Below are positions 1-8,815 of a stretch of DNA of 64,000 nt, one piece after another. The translations under genes were made by a program, and so were the position numbers. Each line of letters starts with the position of its first letter. The stretch's first letter is position 1. The DNA comes from Bradyrhizobium sp. 195 (lineage in GTDB: Bacteria; Pseudomonadota; Alphaproteobacteria; Rhizobiales; Xanthobacteraceae): positions 434,001-498,000 of the forward strand of contig NZ_CP082161.1 of assembly GCF_023101665.1 (NCBI RefSeq). The letters run 5' to 3'. Below the pieces are notes generated by a model. It was not told the DNA's origin and did no database searches. It saw nothing but the letters and a program-made list of their open reading frames with translations.

Positions 1-815
1 GCTACACCAATGACCTCGCCCATGGCGATTTCGGCAATTCGCTCACCACGGGTCAGCCGGTGGCGGCCGAGATCCGCAACCGCCTGCCGGCCTCGGCCGA
101 GTTGACGCTGCTCGGCCTCATCGTCTCCGTCGCGATCGCGATTCCGCTCGGTGTGCTCGCGGCGACGCGGCCGGGATCATGGATCGACCATCTCTGTCGC
201 ATCACGACGACAGCCGGCGTGTCGCTGCCGGTGTTCTTCACCGGCCTCGTGCTGGTCTATGTCTTCTACTTCCGGCTCGGCTGGTCGCCGGCGCCGCTCG
301 GCCGTCTCGACGTGTTCTACAGCGCGCCGCCGACGGTAACCGGCTTCTATCTGATCGACACGCTGATCGCGCGCGACCTCGAGGCGTTTCGTTCGGCGCT
401 GAGCCAGTTGATCCTGCCGGCAACGACGCTCGCGATCTTCTCGCTGGCGCCGATCGCGCGCATGACCCGTGCCTCGATGCTCGCGGTGCTGGCGTCCGAA
501 TTCGTCCGCACCGCGCGCGCCAGCGGCCTGTCGCCGGCAACCGTCATCGTCACCTACGCCTTCCGCAATGCCATGCTGCCCGTCATCACCACGCTCAGCA
601 TGGTGTTCTCGTTCCTGCTCGGCGCCAACGTGCTGGTCGAAAAAGTGTTCGCCTGGCCCGGCATCGGCTCCTACGCGGTCGAGGCGCTGATCTCGTCGGA
701 CTTCGCGCCGGTGCAGGGTTTCGTGCTGACCATGGCGGTCATGTACGTGCTGCTCAATCTGATCATCGACATTCTTTATGGCGTGATCGATCCGCGCGTC
801 CGGTTGGAGGGCTAG
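1..815 (+). CDS. ABC transporter permease, DppB/OppB family (5' truncated)
   Basis: Inner-membrane permease of an oligopeptide/dipeptide/nickel-type (DppB) importer. The reading frame is open from base 3, so the start lies before the window; about 270 residues remain and end at a TAG. Several hydrophobic segments are visible. A typical EAA-type cytoplasmic loop that contacts the ATPase (EFVRTARASGLS) occurs mid-protein. It is followed by a DppC permease and a double ATPase, then ureide-hydrolysing enzymes, so the substrate is more likely a small amide or ureide than a peptide (inference). The solute-binding protein is presumably just upstream, outside the window. Family assignment is firm; substrate is not. 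Confidence 0.93.
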   Translation, partial: YTNDLAHGDFGNSLTTGQPVAAEIRNRLPASAELTLLGLIVSVAIAIPLGVLAATRPGSWIDHLCRITTTAGVSLPVFFTGLVLVYVFYFRLGWSPAPLGRLDVFYSAPPTVTGFYLIDTLIARDLEAFRSALSQLILPATTLAIFSLAPIARMTRASMLAVLASEFVRTARASGLSPATVIVTYAFRNAMLPVITTLSMVFSFLLGANVLVEKVFAWPGIGSYAVEALISSDFAPVQGFVLTMAVMYVLLNLIIDILYGVIDPRVRLEG

Positions 816-855
816 CGCATGATGAACGCATCTGGTGCGAGCTGGGCGGACGGTG

Positions 856-976
856 CGCTCCCTCCCCCGCTTGCGGGGGAGGGCTGGGGAGAGGGTGTTT
901 CCGCAATCGAGAACCCCCAAGAGGAGACAGCCCTCACCCGCGCCTTCGGCGCGACCTCTCCCGCAAGCGGGAGAGG
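856..976. repeat. Family A palindromic repeat (CTCCCTCCCCCGC...) between permease genes
   Basis: Two GC-rich hairpins form a composite palindrome: 858-883 (arms built on CCTCCCCCGC/GCGGGGGAGG) and 955-976 (CCTCTCCCGC/GCGGGAGAGG). The element sits between two genes that should be cotranscribed. Related copies lie at 1989-2137, 14757-14895, 17647-17702, 44883-44931 and 47563-47731. No coding content is seen in this gap. Confidence 0.75.
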
Positions 977-1027
977 TAAAGCGAGCTCGAGGCTCGTCCG
1001 GTCATCCCAACGCTTGGGAGTGAAGTC

Positions 1028-1927
1028 ATGAGCTCCGTTGCGCCTGCTGTTGAACCCGTCGGCCCCGCGCGAACCTCGGGGCTATCAGCGATCCTCGAAC
1101 AGACCCGCTACGTTCTCGGCGAGAACAAGGTCACGGGCTTCGCCTTCGCGCTGCTGATCCTGATCCTCATCGCCGCGATCTTCGGTCCTTACGTAGTGCC
1201 GTATGATCCGCTGGCGTCCGACACCGCCGCATCGCTGAAGCCGCCGTCGGCGGCGCACTGGTTCGGCACCGACCAGCTCGGGCGCGACATTTTCAGCCGC
1301 GTCATCGTCGCGACCCGGCTCGATACGTTCATCGCGGTCGCCTCCGTCGCGCTGGTGTTCCTGATGGGCGGCCTCGCCGGCATTGCCGCCGGCTATTTCG
1401 GCGGCTGGACCGACCGCATCGTCGGCCGCATCGCCGACACCATCATGGCCTTTCCGCTGTTCGTGCTGGCGATGGGCATCGTCGCCGCGCTCGGCAACAC
1501 CGTGCAGAACATCATTCTGGCCACCGCCATCGTGAACTTCCCGCTCTATGCCCGCGTCGCGCGTGCCGAAGCCAATGTCCGCCGCAACGCCGGCTTCGTG
1601 CAGGCCGCGCGCCTGTCCGGCAACGGCGAATTCCGCATCCTGCTGGTGCACATCCTGCCCAACATCATGCCGATCATGATCGTGCAGATGTCGCTGACCA
1701 TGGGCTACGCCATTTTGAATGCCGCCGGCCTGTCCTTCATCGGCCTCGGCGTCCGCCCGCCCACCGCCGAATGGGGCATCATGGTCGCCGAAGGCGCGGG
1801 CTTCATGGTGTCGGGCGAATGGTGGATCGCGCTCTTCCCGGGCCTTGCTCTGATGATCGCGGTGTTCTGCTTCAACCTCCTCGGCGACGGCCTGCGCGAC
1901 ATCGTCGATCCCCAGCGGAGGACGTGA
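1028..1927 (+). CDS. ABC transporter permease, DppC/OppC family
   Basis: Second inner-membrane permease of the importer, 299 residues, normal for DppC. It has an N-terminal membrane anchor (around residues 37-57) followed by the family signature segment (ADTAASLKPPSAAHWFGTD-like, then QLGRDIFSR) and a C-terminal permease domain. The EAA loop is recognisable (NAGFVQAARLSGNGEF). The ATG at 1028 follows a gap holding a palindromic repeat, so coupling to the upstream permease is not by overlap. It works with the permease ending at 815 and the ATPase at 2250. Confidence 0.93.
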   Translation: MSSVAPAVEPVGPARTSGLSAILEQTRYVLGENKVTGFAFALLILILIAAIFGPYVVPYDPLASDTAASLKPPSAAHWFGTDQLGRDIFSRVIVATRLDTFIAVASVALVFLMGGLAGIAAGYFGGWTDRIVGRIADTIMAFPLFVLAMGIVAALGNTVQNIILATAIVNFPLYARVARAEANVRRNAGFVQAARLSGNGEFRILLVHILPNIMPIMIVQMSLTMGYAILNAAGLSFIGLGVRPPTAEWGIMVAEGAGFMVSGEWWIALFPGLALMIAVFCFNLLGDGLRDIVDPQRRT

Positions 1928-1988
1928 TGGTGGTCGGGTTCGGGTGCATGAGCGCAGCACTTGGAAGTGAGGAGGGCACGTCTGTCTC

Positions 1989-2137
1989 GCTCCCTCCCCC
2001 CTTGTGGGGGAGGGTCGGGGAGGGGGGTAGCCCAGCAAAAGCTGTTGCTGATGCGGATGCCGCGGTGCTCGCATGCCGAGGGAGTCCCCGTGGGGCACCC
2101 CACTCCCTGCCCCTCCCCCACAAGGGGGGAGGGAACG
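1989..2137. repeat. Family A composite palindromic repeat; gap 1928-2249 otherwise empty
   Basis: The 322-base gap between the second permease and the ATPase gene holds a large imperfect palindrome. Its left arm (CTCCCTCCCCCCTTGTGGGG, 1990-2009) pairs with a right arm near 2110-2133, and the spacer carries a second inverted segment. I see no gene here; an in-frame extension of the ATPase ORF back to 2073 reads through the repeat and is not believable. Confidence 0.7.
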
Positions 2138-2249
2138 CGAGTGCGGCGCGTCCCTCACACGCAAAAATCCGTCGGAAATTCCCCAACGATTCCAACGCCA
2201 TTCTACTGTGCATGGGGTTGTTTTCGCGTTTTTTGATCGGAAGGCCCGC

Positions 2250-3977
2250 ATGACCGCCCAGCCGCTGCTCGACGTTCAGGACCTCACGGTCGAATTCACC
2301 ACCCGCCGCGGCATCGTCAAAGCCGTGCAGCACGTGAACATTTCCGCCGCCAAGGGCGAGACGCTGGCCATCGTCGGCGAGTCCGGCTCGGGCAAGTCGG
2401 TGACGTCCTATGCGGTGATGCGCATCCTCGACCGCGCCGGGCGGATCGCCGAGGGCTCGGTGATGTTCTCCGGCATCGACGTCAAGGCCGCGACCGAGGA
2501 CCAGATGCGCGACCTGCGCGGCCGCGAAGTCTCGATGATCTTCCAGAACCCGCGCGCCGCGCTGAATCCGATCCGCAAGGTCGGCGACCAGATCGAGGAC
2601 GTGCTGCGCACCCATGTGCAGCAGGCCCAGGTCAGAGATCACGGCGAGAAGGCGATCGAGGCGCTGGAGCAGGTCAAGATCGCCCGCCCGCGCGAGCGCT
2701 ATCACGCCTATCCGTTCGAGCTGTCGGGCGGCATGTGCCAGCGCGTCGTCATCGCGCTCGCGCTCGCCTGCAATCCGCAGCTCTTGATCGCCGACGAGCC
2801 GACCACCGGCCTCGACGTCACCACGCAGAAGGCGGTGATGGATCTGATCGTCGAGCTGACCAAGCGCAAGGCGATGTCGACCATCCTGATCACCCACGAC
2901 CTCGGCCTCGCGGCGGCCTATTGCGATCGCGTCGTGGTGATGGAGAAGGGCCGCGTGGTCGAGACCGCGAAGGCCGCCGACATCTTCGCCAACCCGCAGC
3001 ACCCCTACACCAGGAAGCTGATGCGCGCGACGCCGCGGCTTGGTGTGAGCTTGCGAGACTTGCTGCCGGAGGAAGAGGGGGCAGCGCCCGCGGCGCCAGC
3101 CGAGTCAACCCCGGCCGCCGCAGCAAGTACAGAGAGTCAGAAGCCCCTCCTGCTCGTCGACAAGCTCGTGAAAGAATACCCCCGCCAGGGCGCGACCGCC
3201 GTGCTCGGGAAACTGTTCGGCCGCAAGCCGCCGGTGGAGCCGGACGTGTTCCGCGCCGTCGATGGCATCAGCTTCGCGGTCGGTCACGGCGAGAGCGTCG
3301 GCCTCGTCGGCGAGTCCGGGTGCGGCAAATCGACGACGTCGATGATGGTGATGCGGCTCCTGGACCAGACCTCGGGCCTGATCCAGTTCGAGGGCGAGGA
3401 CATCTCCGGCATCCAGCCTGCCGCCTTCGCCCGCCTGCCGCAGCGCAGCCGCATTCAGATGGTGTTCCAGGATCCGACCGACAGCCTGAATCCGCGCTTC
3501 ACCGCCGCGCGCGCCATCGTGGACCCCATCATGCAGCTGGGGGATATCAGAGGACGCGACGCGCTGCGGGCTCGCTGCGAGGAACTCGCGAGCATGGTCG
3601 GACTGCCGCACAACCTGCTCGACCGCTTCCCGCATCAATTGTCCGGCGGCCAGAAGGCCCGCGTCGGCATTGCCCGTGCGATCGCGCTGCATCCAAAGCT
3701 CGTTATCCTGGACGAGCCGACGGCGGCGCTGGACGTCTCGGTGCAGGCCGTGGTGCTCAACCTGCTTCAGGACCTGAAGCAGCGGCTAGGCATGAGCTAT
3801 CTGTTCGTCTCGCATGATTTGAATGTGGTGCGCTTGTTGTGCGATCGTGTCATTGTGATGCGGACGGGACGGATCGTCGAGGAAGGCTCTTCCGAGCAGG
3901 TGCTCGGCGATCCCAAGGACGACTACACCAAGGAACTGCTGACGGCGATCCCGCATCCGCCGTTACCGGTGCACTGA
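2250..3977 (+). CDS. Double ABC transporter ATPase (DppD-DppF fusion type)
   Basis: 575-residue protein with two complete ATPase halves, as in GsiA/YejF-type importers. It supplies both nucleotide-binding domains for the two permeases upstream. Half 1 has Walker A GESGSGKS (about residues 43-50), signature LSGGMCQRV and Walker B LLIADEPTTG. Half 2 has Walker A GESGCGKS, signature LSGGQKARV and Walker B LVILDEPTAA. Each half carries the oligopeptide-type C-terminal extension (NPQHPYTRKL and DPKDDYTKEL). The ATG at 2250 is chosen because translation from there begins directly with a normal ATPase N-terminus, whereas the longer frame passes through a repeat. Confidence 0.93.
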   Translation: MTAQPLLDVQDLTVEFTTRRGIVKAVQHVNISAAKGETLAIVGESGSGKSVTSYAVMRILDRAGRIAEGSVMFSGIDVKAATEDQMRDLRGREVSMIFQNPRAALNPIRKVGDQIEDVLRTHVQQAQVRDHGEKAIEALEQVKIARPRERYHAYPFELSGGMCQRVVIALALACNPQLLIADEPTTGLDVTTQKAVMDLIVELTKRKAMSTILITHDLGLAAAYCDRVVVMEKGRVVETAKAADIFANPQHPYTRKLMRATPRLGVSLRDLLPEEEGAAPAAPAESTPAAAASTESQKPLLLVDKLVKEYPRQGATAVLGKLFGRKPPVEPDVFRAVDGISFAVGHGESVGLVGESGCGKSTTSMMVMRLLDQTSGLIQFEGEDISGIQPAAFARLPQRSRIQMVFQDPTDSLNPRFTAARAIVDPIMQLGDIRGRDALRARCEELASMVGLPHNLLDRFPHQLSGGQKARVGIARAIALHPKLVILDEPTAALDVSVQAVVLNLLQDLKQRLGMSYLFVSHDLNVVRLLCDRVIVMRTGRIVEEGSSEQVLGDPKDDYTKELLTAIPHPPLPVH

Positions 3978-3995
3978 GATCAGCTTGAGAGAGTG

Positions 3996-4175
3996 ATGGC
4001 CGAACCCCTGGACGACTATATCGACGCCGTATCGAAAGCACTGGCGCTGCCGGTCGAGGAGGCCTGGAGGCCCGCGGTGCGTGCGAACCTCGAAGTGTCG
4101 CTGCGCCTCTCCCGCCTTGTCGACGAATTCGCGCTGCCGGACGAGACCGAGCCGGCACCGATCTTCACGGTCTGA
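3996..4175 (+). CDS. AtzG-like small subunit (DUF4089)
   Basis: 59-residue acidic helical protein beginning MAEPLDDYIDA. Size, composition and position directly before an AtzE-type amidase match the AtzG/HpxX (DUF4089) family. Family knowledge: AtzG forms a complex with AtzE that resembles the GatC-GatA pair of transamidosomes and is needed for a stable amidase. A GTG at 3993 is also in frame, but the ATG at 3996 follows the purine-rich GAGAG and is preferred. The stop is 7 bases before the amidase start, so the two are probably translationally coupled. Confidence 0.8.
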   Translation: MAEPLDDYIDAVSKALALPVEEAWRPAVRANLEVSLRLSRLVDEFALPDETEPAPIFTV

Positions 4176-4182
4176 CGCTGCC

Positions 4183-5574
4183 ATGACCGCCAAGCCAGAA
4201 ACGGCCTCCGAGATCGCAAGCGCGGTCGCAGGCGGCAAAATGTCCGCGCTCGATGCCACCGAAGCCGCACTCGCGCGCATCAAGCAGCACGACACCGTCC
4301 TCAATTCCTTCACCGACGTCACCGCCGATCGCGCGCGTACGAAGGCGCGCGCGATCGATGCCGACATCGCCGCCGGCAAGACCGTCGGCCCGCTCGCCGG
4401 CGTGCCCTTCGCGGTGAAGAACCTGTTCGACGTCGCGGGGCTGCCGACGCGCGCGGGATCGAAGATCAACCGCGACCTCGCACCGGCCAAACGTGACGCC
4501 ATGCTGATCGAGCGGATGGAAGCCGCCGGCGCCGTGCTGGTCGGTGCGCTCAACATGGGCGAATACGCCTATGACTTCACCGGCGAGAACGTCCATGACG
4601 GTCCCTCGCGCAATCCGCACGATACGACGCGCATGACCGGCGGCTCGTCCGGTGGTTCGGGCAGCGCCGTCGGAGGCGCGCTGGTGCCGATCGCGCTGGG
4701 CTCGGACACCAACGGCTCGATCCGCGTGCCGTCCTCCTTCTGCGGCATCTTTGGCCTGAAGCCGACCTATGGCCGGCTCTCGCGGGCGCGCTCGTTCCCG
4801 TTCGTCGCGAGCCTCGATCATCTCGGCCCGTTCGCACGGTCCGTCACCGATCTCGCGCTCGCCTATGACGTGATGCAGGGTCCTGACGCGGAGGACAGCG
4901 CCTGCACGGCGCGCGGACTGGAGCCGACGCTGCCGCTGATCGCCAATCCGGTCTCGGACCTGCGCATCGCCATCGCCGGCGGGTATTTCCAGAAGAACGT
5001 GTTCCCGGAAGCGGTCGAGGCCGTCGGCCGCGTTGCCAAGGCGCTTGGTGCGACGCAAGTCGTGGACATCCCAGAAGCCGCGCGAGCCCGCGCGGCGGCC
5101 TATGTCATCACCACCACCGAAGGCGCTTCGCTCCACCTCGATCGCCTGCGCAAGCGTCCGAACGATTTCGATCCGGCGGTGCGCGACCGGCTGATCGCAG
5201 GCGCGATGGTACCCGCGCCCATGGTCGACCGCGCGCAAAAATTCCGCCGCTGGTACCGCGCGCAGCTTGCCGAGATCTTTAGATCGGTCGACGTGCTGCT
5301 GGCGCCGGCAACGCCCTGCACCGCGCCAAAGCTCGGACAGGTGAACTTCAATCTCGACGGCGTCGAGCTGCCGGTGCGCGCCAATATCGGCGTCCACACC
5401 CAGCCGATCTCCTTCATCGGCCTGCCGGTGGTCGCGGTGCCGGTGCCGCTCGAGCCGCTGCCGATCGGCGTGCAGATCATCGCCGCGCCTTGGCGCGAGG
5501 ACATCGCGCTTCGTGTCGCCTACGCCTTGGAAAAGATGGGCGTCGCCGCCGCGCCTGCTCCAAGGGGACTTTGA
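4183..5574 (+). CDS. atzE: AtzE-like amidase (amidase signature family)
   Basis: 463-residue amidase-signature hydrolase. The Ser-cisSer-Lys triad is readable: Lys79 in PFAVKN, the GGSSGGSG loop near residues 153-160, and the Ser nucleophile in SDTNGSIR near 179. In the cyanuric acid pathway AtzE with AtzG hydrolyses 1-carboxybiuret to 1,3-dicarboxyurea; the HpxY homologue sits in oxalurate gene sets. Gene order AtzG-AtzE-AtzH plus a nearby allophanate hydrolase supports a ureide role. The start at 4183 is chosen over in-frame upstream codons because those overlap the AtzG gene and add non-amidase sequence. No cyanuric acid hydrolase is in the window, so the true substrate is open. Confidence 0.85.
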   Translation: MTAKPETASEIASAVAGGKMSALDATEAALARIKQHDTVLNSFTDVTADRARTKARAIDADIAAGKTVGPLAGVPFAVKNLFDVAGLPTRAGSKINRDLAPAKRDAMLIERMEAAGAVLVGALNMGEYAYDFTGENVHDGPSRNPHDTTRMTGGSSGGSGSAVGGALVPIALGSDTNGSIRVPSSFCGIFGLKPTYGRLSRARSFPFVASLDHLGPFARSVTDLALAYDVMQGPDAEDSACTARGLEPTLPLIANPVSDLRIAIAGGYFQKNVFPEAVEAVGRVAKALGATQVVDIPEAARARAAAYVITTTEGASLHLDRLRKRPNDFDPAVRDRLIAGAMVPAPMVDRAQKFRRWYRAQLAEIFRSVDVLLAPATPCTAPKLGQVNFNLDGVELPVRANIGVHTQPISFIGLPVVAVPVPLEPLPIGVQIIAAPWREDIALRVAYALEKMGVAAAPAPRGL

Positions 5575-5586
5575 GAGGATTCTGAA

Positions 5587-5982
5587 ATGGAGATCGATCT
5601 CCCCGACGTCATCGCGGAAGTCAAAGCCGCGTTCGATCGTTACGAGCAGGCCCTCGTCAGCAATGACGTCGCCGTGCTCGGTGAGCTCTTCCGCAACGAT
5701 CCCCGCACGCTGCGCTACGGCATCGGCGAGAACCTCTATGGCTACGAGGCGATAAGCGGCTTTCGCGCCGGCCGCTCGCCGGTCGGCCTGAACCGCCGCA
5801 CCGCAAAGACGGTTATCACCAGCTATGGCCGCGACACGGCCGTTGCCTCCACCCTGTTCCATCGCGACACGGCGCCCGGCAAGGTCGGCCGGCAGATGCA
5901 GACCTGGATTCGCTTCCCCGAAGGCTGGCGCGTCGTCGCTGCCCATGTCAGCATCATCGACGAGCCGAAAGAGACCGCATGA
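5587..5982 (+). CDS. AtzH/HpxZ-like protein (SnoaL-like fold, DUF3225)
   Basis: 131-residue protein starting [12 protein letters not shown] with the conserved segments [16 protein letters not shown] and [14 protein letters not shown], typical of the HpxZ/AtzH group of cone-shaped NTF2/SnoaL-like folds. AtzH is known to convert 1,3-dicarboxyurea to allophanate, which would connect the amidase before it to the allophanate hydrolase at 6813-8621. The alternative is the HpxZ role in oxalurate metabolism. It follows the amidase by 12 bases and overlaps the regulator by four (ATGA), so it is part of the same operon. Confidence 0.8.
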   Translation: MEIDLPDVIAEVKAAFDRYEQALVSNDVAVLGELFRNDPRTLRYGIGENLYGYEAISGFRAGRSPVGLNRRTAKTVITSYGRDTAVASTLFHRDTAPGKVGRQMQTWIRFPEGWRVVAAHVSIIDEPKETA

Positions 5983-6701
5983 CGCTCGACGAGTTTCCGC
6001 AAGGGACACCGCCGGCCGAGCCGGTGGTGCCGCGCGTCGATCGTCCTTCGGCATCAGTACAGAAGGTCACGCGCGCCGAAGAGCTGCGCCTCCAGCTCGC
6101 GGACGAGATCGTGCGCGGCGCCCTGGCCCCCGGCGCGCCGCTTGACGAGACCGACATCGCGCGCCGTTTCAGCGTTTCGCGGACGCCGGTGCGCGAGGCG
6201 CTGCGTCAACTCGTGGCGAGCGGCCTCGTCGAAGCGCGCGCCCATCGCGGCGCGGTGGTGGCGCAGCCCTCGATCGAGCGTCTCAAGAGCATGTTCGAGG
6301 CGATGGCCGAGCTCGAGGCACTGTGCGCCGGCCTTGCCGCCGAGCGCATGTCCGCGGCCGAGCGCCACGGTTTGGAGGCCATCCACGAGGAGTTGCGGGT
6401 CTTGAGCTACACCGGCAATCCCGATCGCTTTCACGAGGTCAACGAGCGCTTCCACAACGCGATCTATGCCGGCTCGCAGAACGGCTACATCGCCGAGATC
6501 ACGCTGGCGACGCGCGTGCGCGTGCAGCCGTTCCGCCGCGCCCAGTTCCGCAACCTCGGACGTCTCGCCAAATCGCAAGCCGAGCACGACCGCGTCGTCG
6601 TCGCCATCATGCGCGGCGACAAGCAGGGCGCCGCTGCGGCGATGCGCGCGCATATCGAGCTGGTGCGCGGAGAGTACGAGATTTACGCGGTGTCGGTGTA
6701 G
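5979..6701 (+). CDS. GntR family transcriptional regulator (FCD/FadR subfamily)
   Basis: 240-residue regulator. The N-terminal winged helix (about residues 25-95) contains [20 protein letters not shown] and [16 protein letters not shown], a textbook GntR recognition region. The C-terminal FCD effector domain includes metal-ligand-type histidines ([21 protein letters not shown]). It overlaps the preceding gene by ATGA. Probably controls the ureide genes and the convergent allophanate hydrolase, whose upstream region carries an ATTGT-2-ACAAT site typical of this family (inference). Confidence 0.9.
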   Translation: MTLDEFPQGTPPAEPVVPRVDRPSASVQKVTRAEELRLQLADEIVRGALAPGAPLDETDIARRFSVSRTPVREALRQLVASGLVEARAHRGAVVAQPSIERLKSMFEAMAELEALCAGLAAERMSAAERHGLEAIHEELRVLSYTGNPDRFHEVNERFHNAIYAGSQNGYIAEITLATRVRVQPFRRAQFRNLGRLAKSQAEHDRVVVAIMRGDKQGAAAAMRAHIELVRGEYEIYAVSV

Positions 6702-6719
6702 GGCGGCACCCGCGGTGCC

Positions 6720-6807
6720 GTAGGGTGGGCAAAGGCGCAAAGCGCCGTGCCCACGATCTTCTCATGAAGGACGAGGTCGTGGGCACGCTTCGCTTTGTCC
6801 ACCCTAC
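6720..6807. repeat. Family C palindromic repeat (GTAGGGTGGGCAAAG...)
   Basis: Element of 88 bases starting GTAGGGTGGGCAAAG and ending in the inverse (TTTGTCCACCCTAC), with internal inverse GTGCCCAC/GTGGGCAC segments. It lies between two convergent genes, so it could also serve as a two-way terminator. Other copies: 17827-17914, 41561-41649, 43938-44007. Confidence 0.8.
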
Positions 6808-6812
6808 GGCAG

Positions 6813-8621
6813 CTACGCTGTGGCGGCTTCCTTCATATAAGCGCGCCATCCCCCATACGCGGTAATATCCCGCGCATCACCCAGCACTTCCGGCTCGACC
6901 AGAAACCCCTTCACGCTGCGGCCATCCGCAAGCCGCACCGTGCCGATCGCCATCGGCGCGGGAATCGCGTTGACGAACCTGCCGAAGGCGGACGACGACA
7001 GCGACCAGATCTCCAGCTCGATCGACGCGCCCTTGCCGGCTTCCACGCGCAGCATGCCGGGCTTTGGCGGCGTGGTCTTGAGCGCGTAGAGCTTGTAGTC
7101 CGGCGCCGTCCTGGTTGCCTCGACCAGATGGCCGTTCAGCGCCGTCAACTCGCCGTTCAGCACCATGCCGGACAGATGCGCGCCGACCACGGCGATCGGG
7201 ATCTCGTCGCCGCTGCTTGCCGGCAGCGGTGCGAGCGGAGCTTGCGCCCCGCTCTTTGCGCCGAGGCTCAAGTTCGTATCGGCATGGAAGACACGGCCGA
7301 TGCTGGCCAGCATCGCATCGCGTCCGGCAGGCGCGAGCAGCGTGATGCCGAACGGAATGCCGTCGGCACGCATCGACGCCGGGACGGCGAGGCCGCAGAG
7401 GTCGAGCAGATTGACGAAGTTGGTGTAGGTGCCGAGGCGGCTGTTGAGCTCGATCGGATTGGCGAGCACCTGCGCGGTCGTATAGGCCGTCGGCGCCGTC
7501 GGCAGCACCAGCGCGTCGATATTGGCAAAGGTGCGCTCGGCGATCTTGCGCAGGCCCTGCAGGCGGTAGAGCGCCGAAAAGGTCTCGCCCGCCGTCAGCC
7601 GCGCGCCCGCCGCGGTGATCTCGCGCGTCACGGGGTGGATCGCATCAGGCGCGGACGCCAGCAGATCCTTGATCACGAGATAGCGCTCGGCGACCCACGG
7701 GCCCTCGTAGAGCAGCCGCGCCGTCTCGTAGAACGGCTCGAGGTCGAACTCGACCAGTGTGGCGCCACGCGCGGTCCAGCGCTTCAGCGCATCGCCGTAG
7801 GCAGCATCGGATGCTTTGTCGCCGAAGAAGATCAGCTGTCCGTTGCGGGGCACGCCGAGGCGCAGGCCTGCCGGAAACGGCGTGAGCGCACCCAGCGGCC
7901 GGTCGCGCGAGAACGGATCGGCTGGGTCCGGCCCCGCCATCACGGACAGAGCGAGCGCGGCATCGTCCACCGTCAGTGCGAACACCGAGATGCAATCGAG
8001 CGTGCGGCAGGCCGGCACGAGCCCGGCATTCGAGATCATGCCGAGGCTCGGCTTCAGCCCGACGATGTTGTTGAGCATCGCCGGCACGCGGCCCGAGCCG
8101 GCGGTGTCGGTGCCCAGCGACAGCGGCACGAGGCCGGCGCCGACGGCGACTGCCGAGCCCGAGCTCGATCCGCCGGGAATGAGATCGTCGCGGATCGAAT
8201 TCTTGGGAATGCCGTAGGGCGAGCGCACGCCGACGAGGCCGGTTGCGAACTGGTCGAGATTGGTCTTGCCGATGATGATGGCGCCGGCGGCACGCAGGCG
8301 CGCCACCGCGGTCGAATCGTGTGCCGGCGTGGTGGAAAAGGCCGGGCAGGCCGCGGTGGTCGGAAATCCCAGCGCGTCGATATTGTCCTTCACCGCGACC
8401 GGCACGCCAAAAAGCGACAGGTTGGCTGCGTCCTTCCGAGCAGCAAGCTTCTCGGCCTCCGCGATGGCGTCCTTCTCGTCGCGCAGGCTGATGAAGATGG
8501 CGGGATCGTTGTGGTCGCGGATGCGCTGATAGGTCCGCGCGGCCGTCTCTGCCGGCGTCAGCGTGCCCGCGCGATGCGCGGCCACAATCGCGGCGATCGT
8601 TTCAGGCTGCTCAGCCCCCAT
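6813..8621 (-). CDS. atzF: Allophanate hydrolase (AtzF/DUR-type amidase)
   Basis: 602-residue enzyme, the usual length of AtzF. The N-terminal two-thirds is an amidase-signature domain: Lys78 in PVAVKDN, GGSSSGSAVAV near 150-160, and TDTAGSGRVP with the Ser nucleophile near 176. The C-terminal domain of about 140 residues (IAVVGAHLSGMVLNGEL to YGGWRAYMKE) is the allophanate-hydrolase C-terminal fold. Reaction: allophanate to ammonia and CO2, the last step of biuret/cyanurate/urea amidolyase routes. It converges on the GntR gene and has its own upstream region with candidate operators. AtzF and AtzE-AtzG are known to form large assemblies in Pseudomonas. Confidence 0.9.
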   Translation of the reverse strand: MGAEQPETIAAIVAAHRAGTLTPAETAARTYQRIRDHNDPAIFISLRDEKDAIAEAEKLAARKDAANLSLFGVPVAVKDNIDALGFPTTAACPAFSTTPAHDSTAVARLRAAGAIIIGKTNLDQFATGLVGVRSPYGIPKNSIRDDLIPGGSSSGSAVAVGAGLVPLSLGTDTAGSGRVPAMLNNIVGLKPSLGMISNAGLVPACRTLDCISVFALTVDDAALALSVMAGPDPADPFSRDRPLGALTPFPAGLRLGVPRNGQLIFFGDKASDAAYGDALKRWTARGATLVEFDLEPFYETARLLYEGPWVAERYLVIKDLLASAPDAIHPVTREITAAGARLTAGETFSALYRLQGLRKIAERTFANIDALVLPTAPTAYTTAQVLANPIELNSRLGTYTNFVNLLDLCGLAVPASMRADGIPFGITLLAPAGRDAMLASIGRVFHADTNLSLGAKSGAQAPLAPLPASSGDEIPIAVVGAHLSGMVLNGELTALNGHLVEATRTAPDYKLYALKTTPPKPGMLRVEAGKGASIELEIWSLSSSAFGRFVNAIPAPMAIGTVRLADGRSVKGFLVEPEVLGDARDITAYGGWRAYMKEAATA

Positions 8622-8675
8622 GGCGACAAAACTCCGGCTATTCGTCCTCGGCCGGAGCGAAGCAAGCGATGTGCC

Positions 8676-8716
8676 ATTGTGTACAATATCCGGGCAGCCC
8701 GATTGCTCCGGATATT
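8676..8716. promoter_or_regulatory. Candidate GntR operator and 9-bp inverted repeat upstream of allophanate hydrolase
   Basis: ATTGT-GT-ACAAT (8676-8687) lies about 55 bases upstream of the minus-strand start at 8621 and fits the short palindromes bound by FCD-type GntR regulators. It overlaps a second inverted repeat, AATATCCGG (8685-8693) with CCGGATATT (8708-8716) across a 14-base spacer. Direct sequence observation; the link to the GntR at 5979 is inference. Confidence 0.5.
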
Positions 8717-8815
8717 ATCGTGTGATCAGTGGCTTGGGGGATGTTTCGACAGGCGGTCGGACGGTCGCAGCAGCGCCCTGTGACGGGCATCTGCCCAAAT
8801 CATGGGCAGTCGGGA

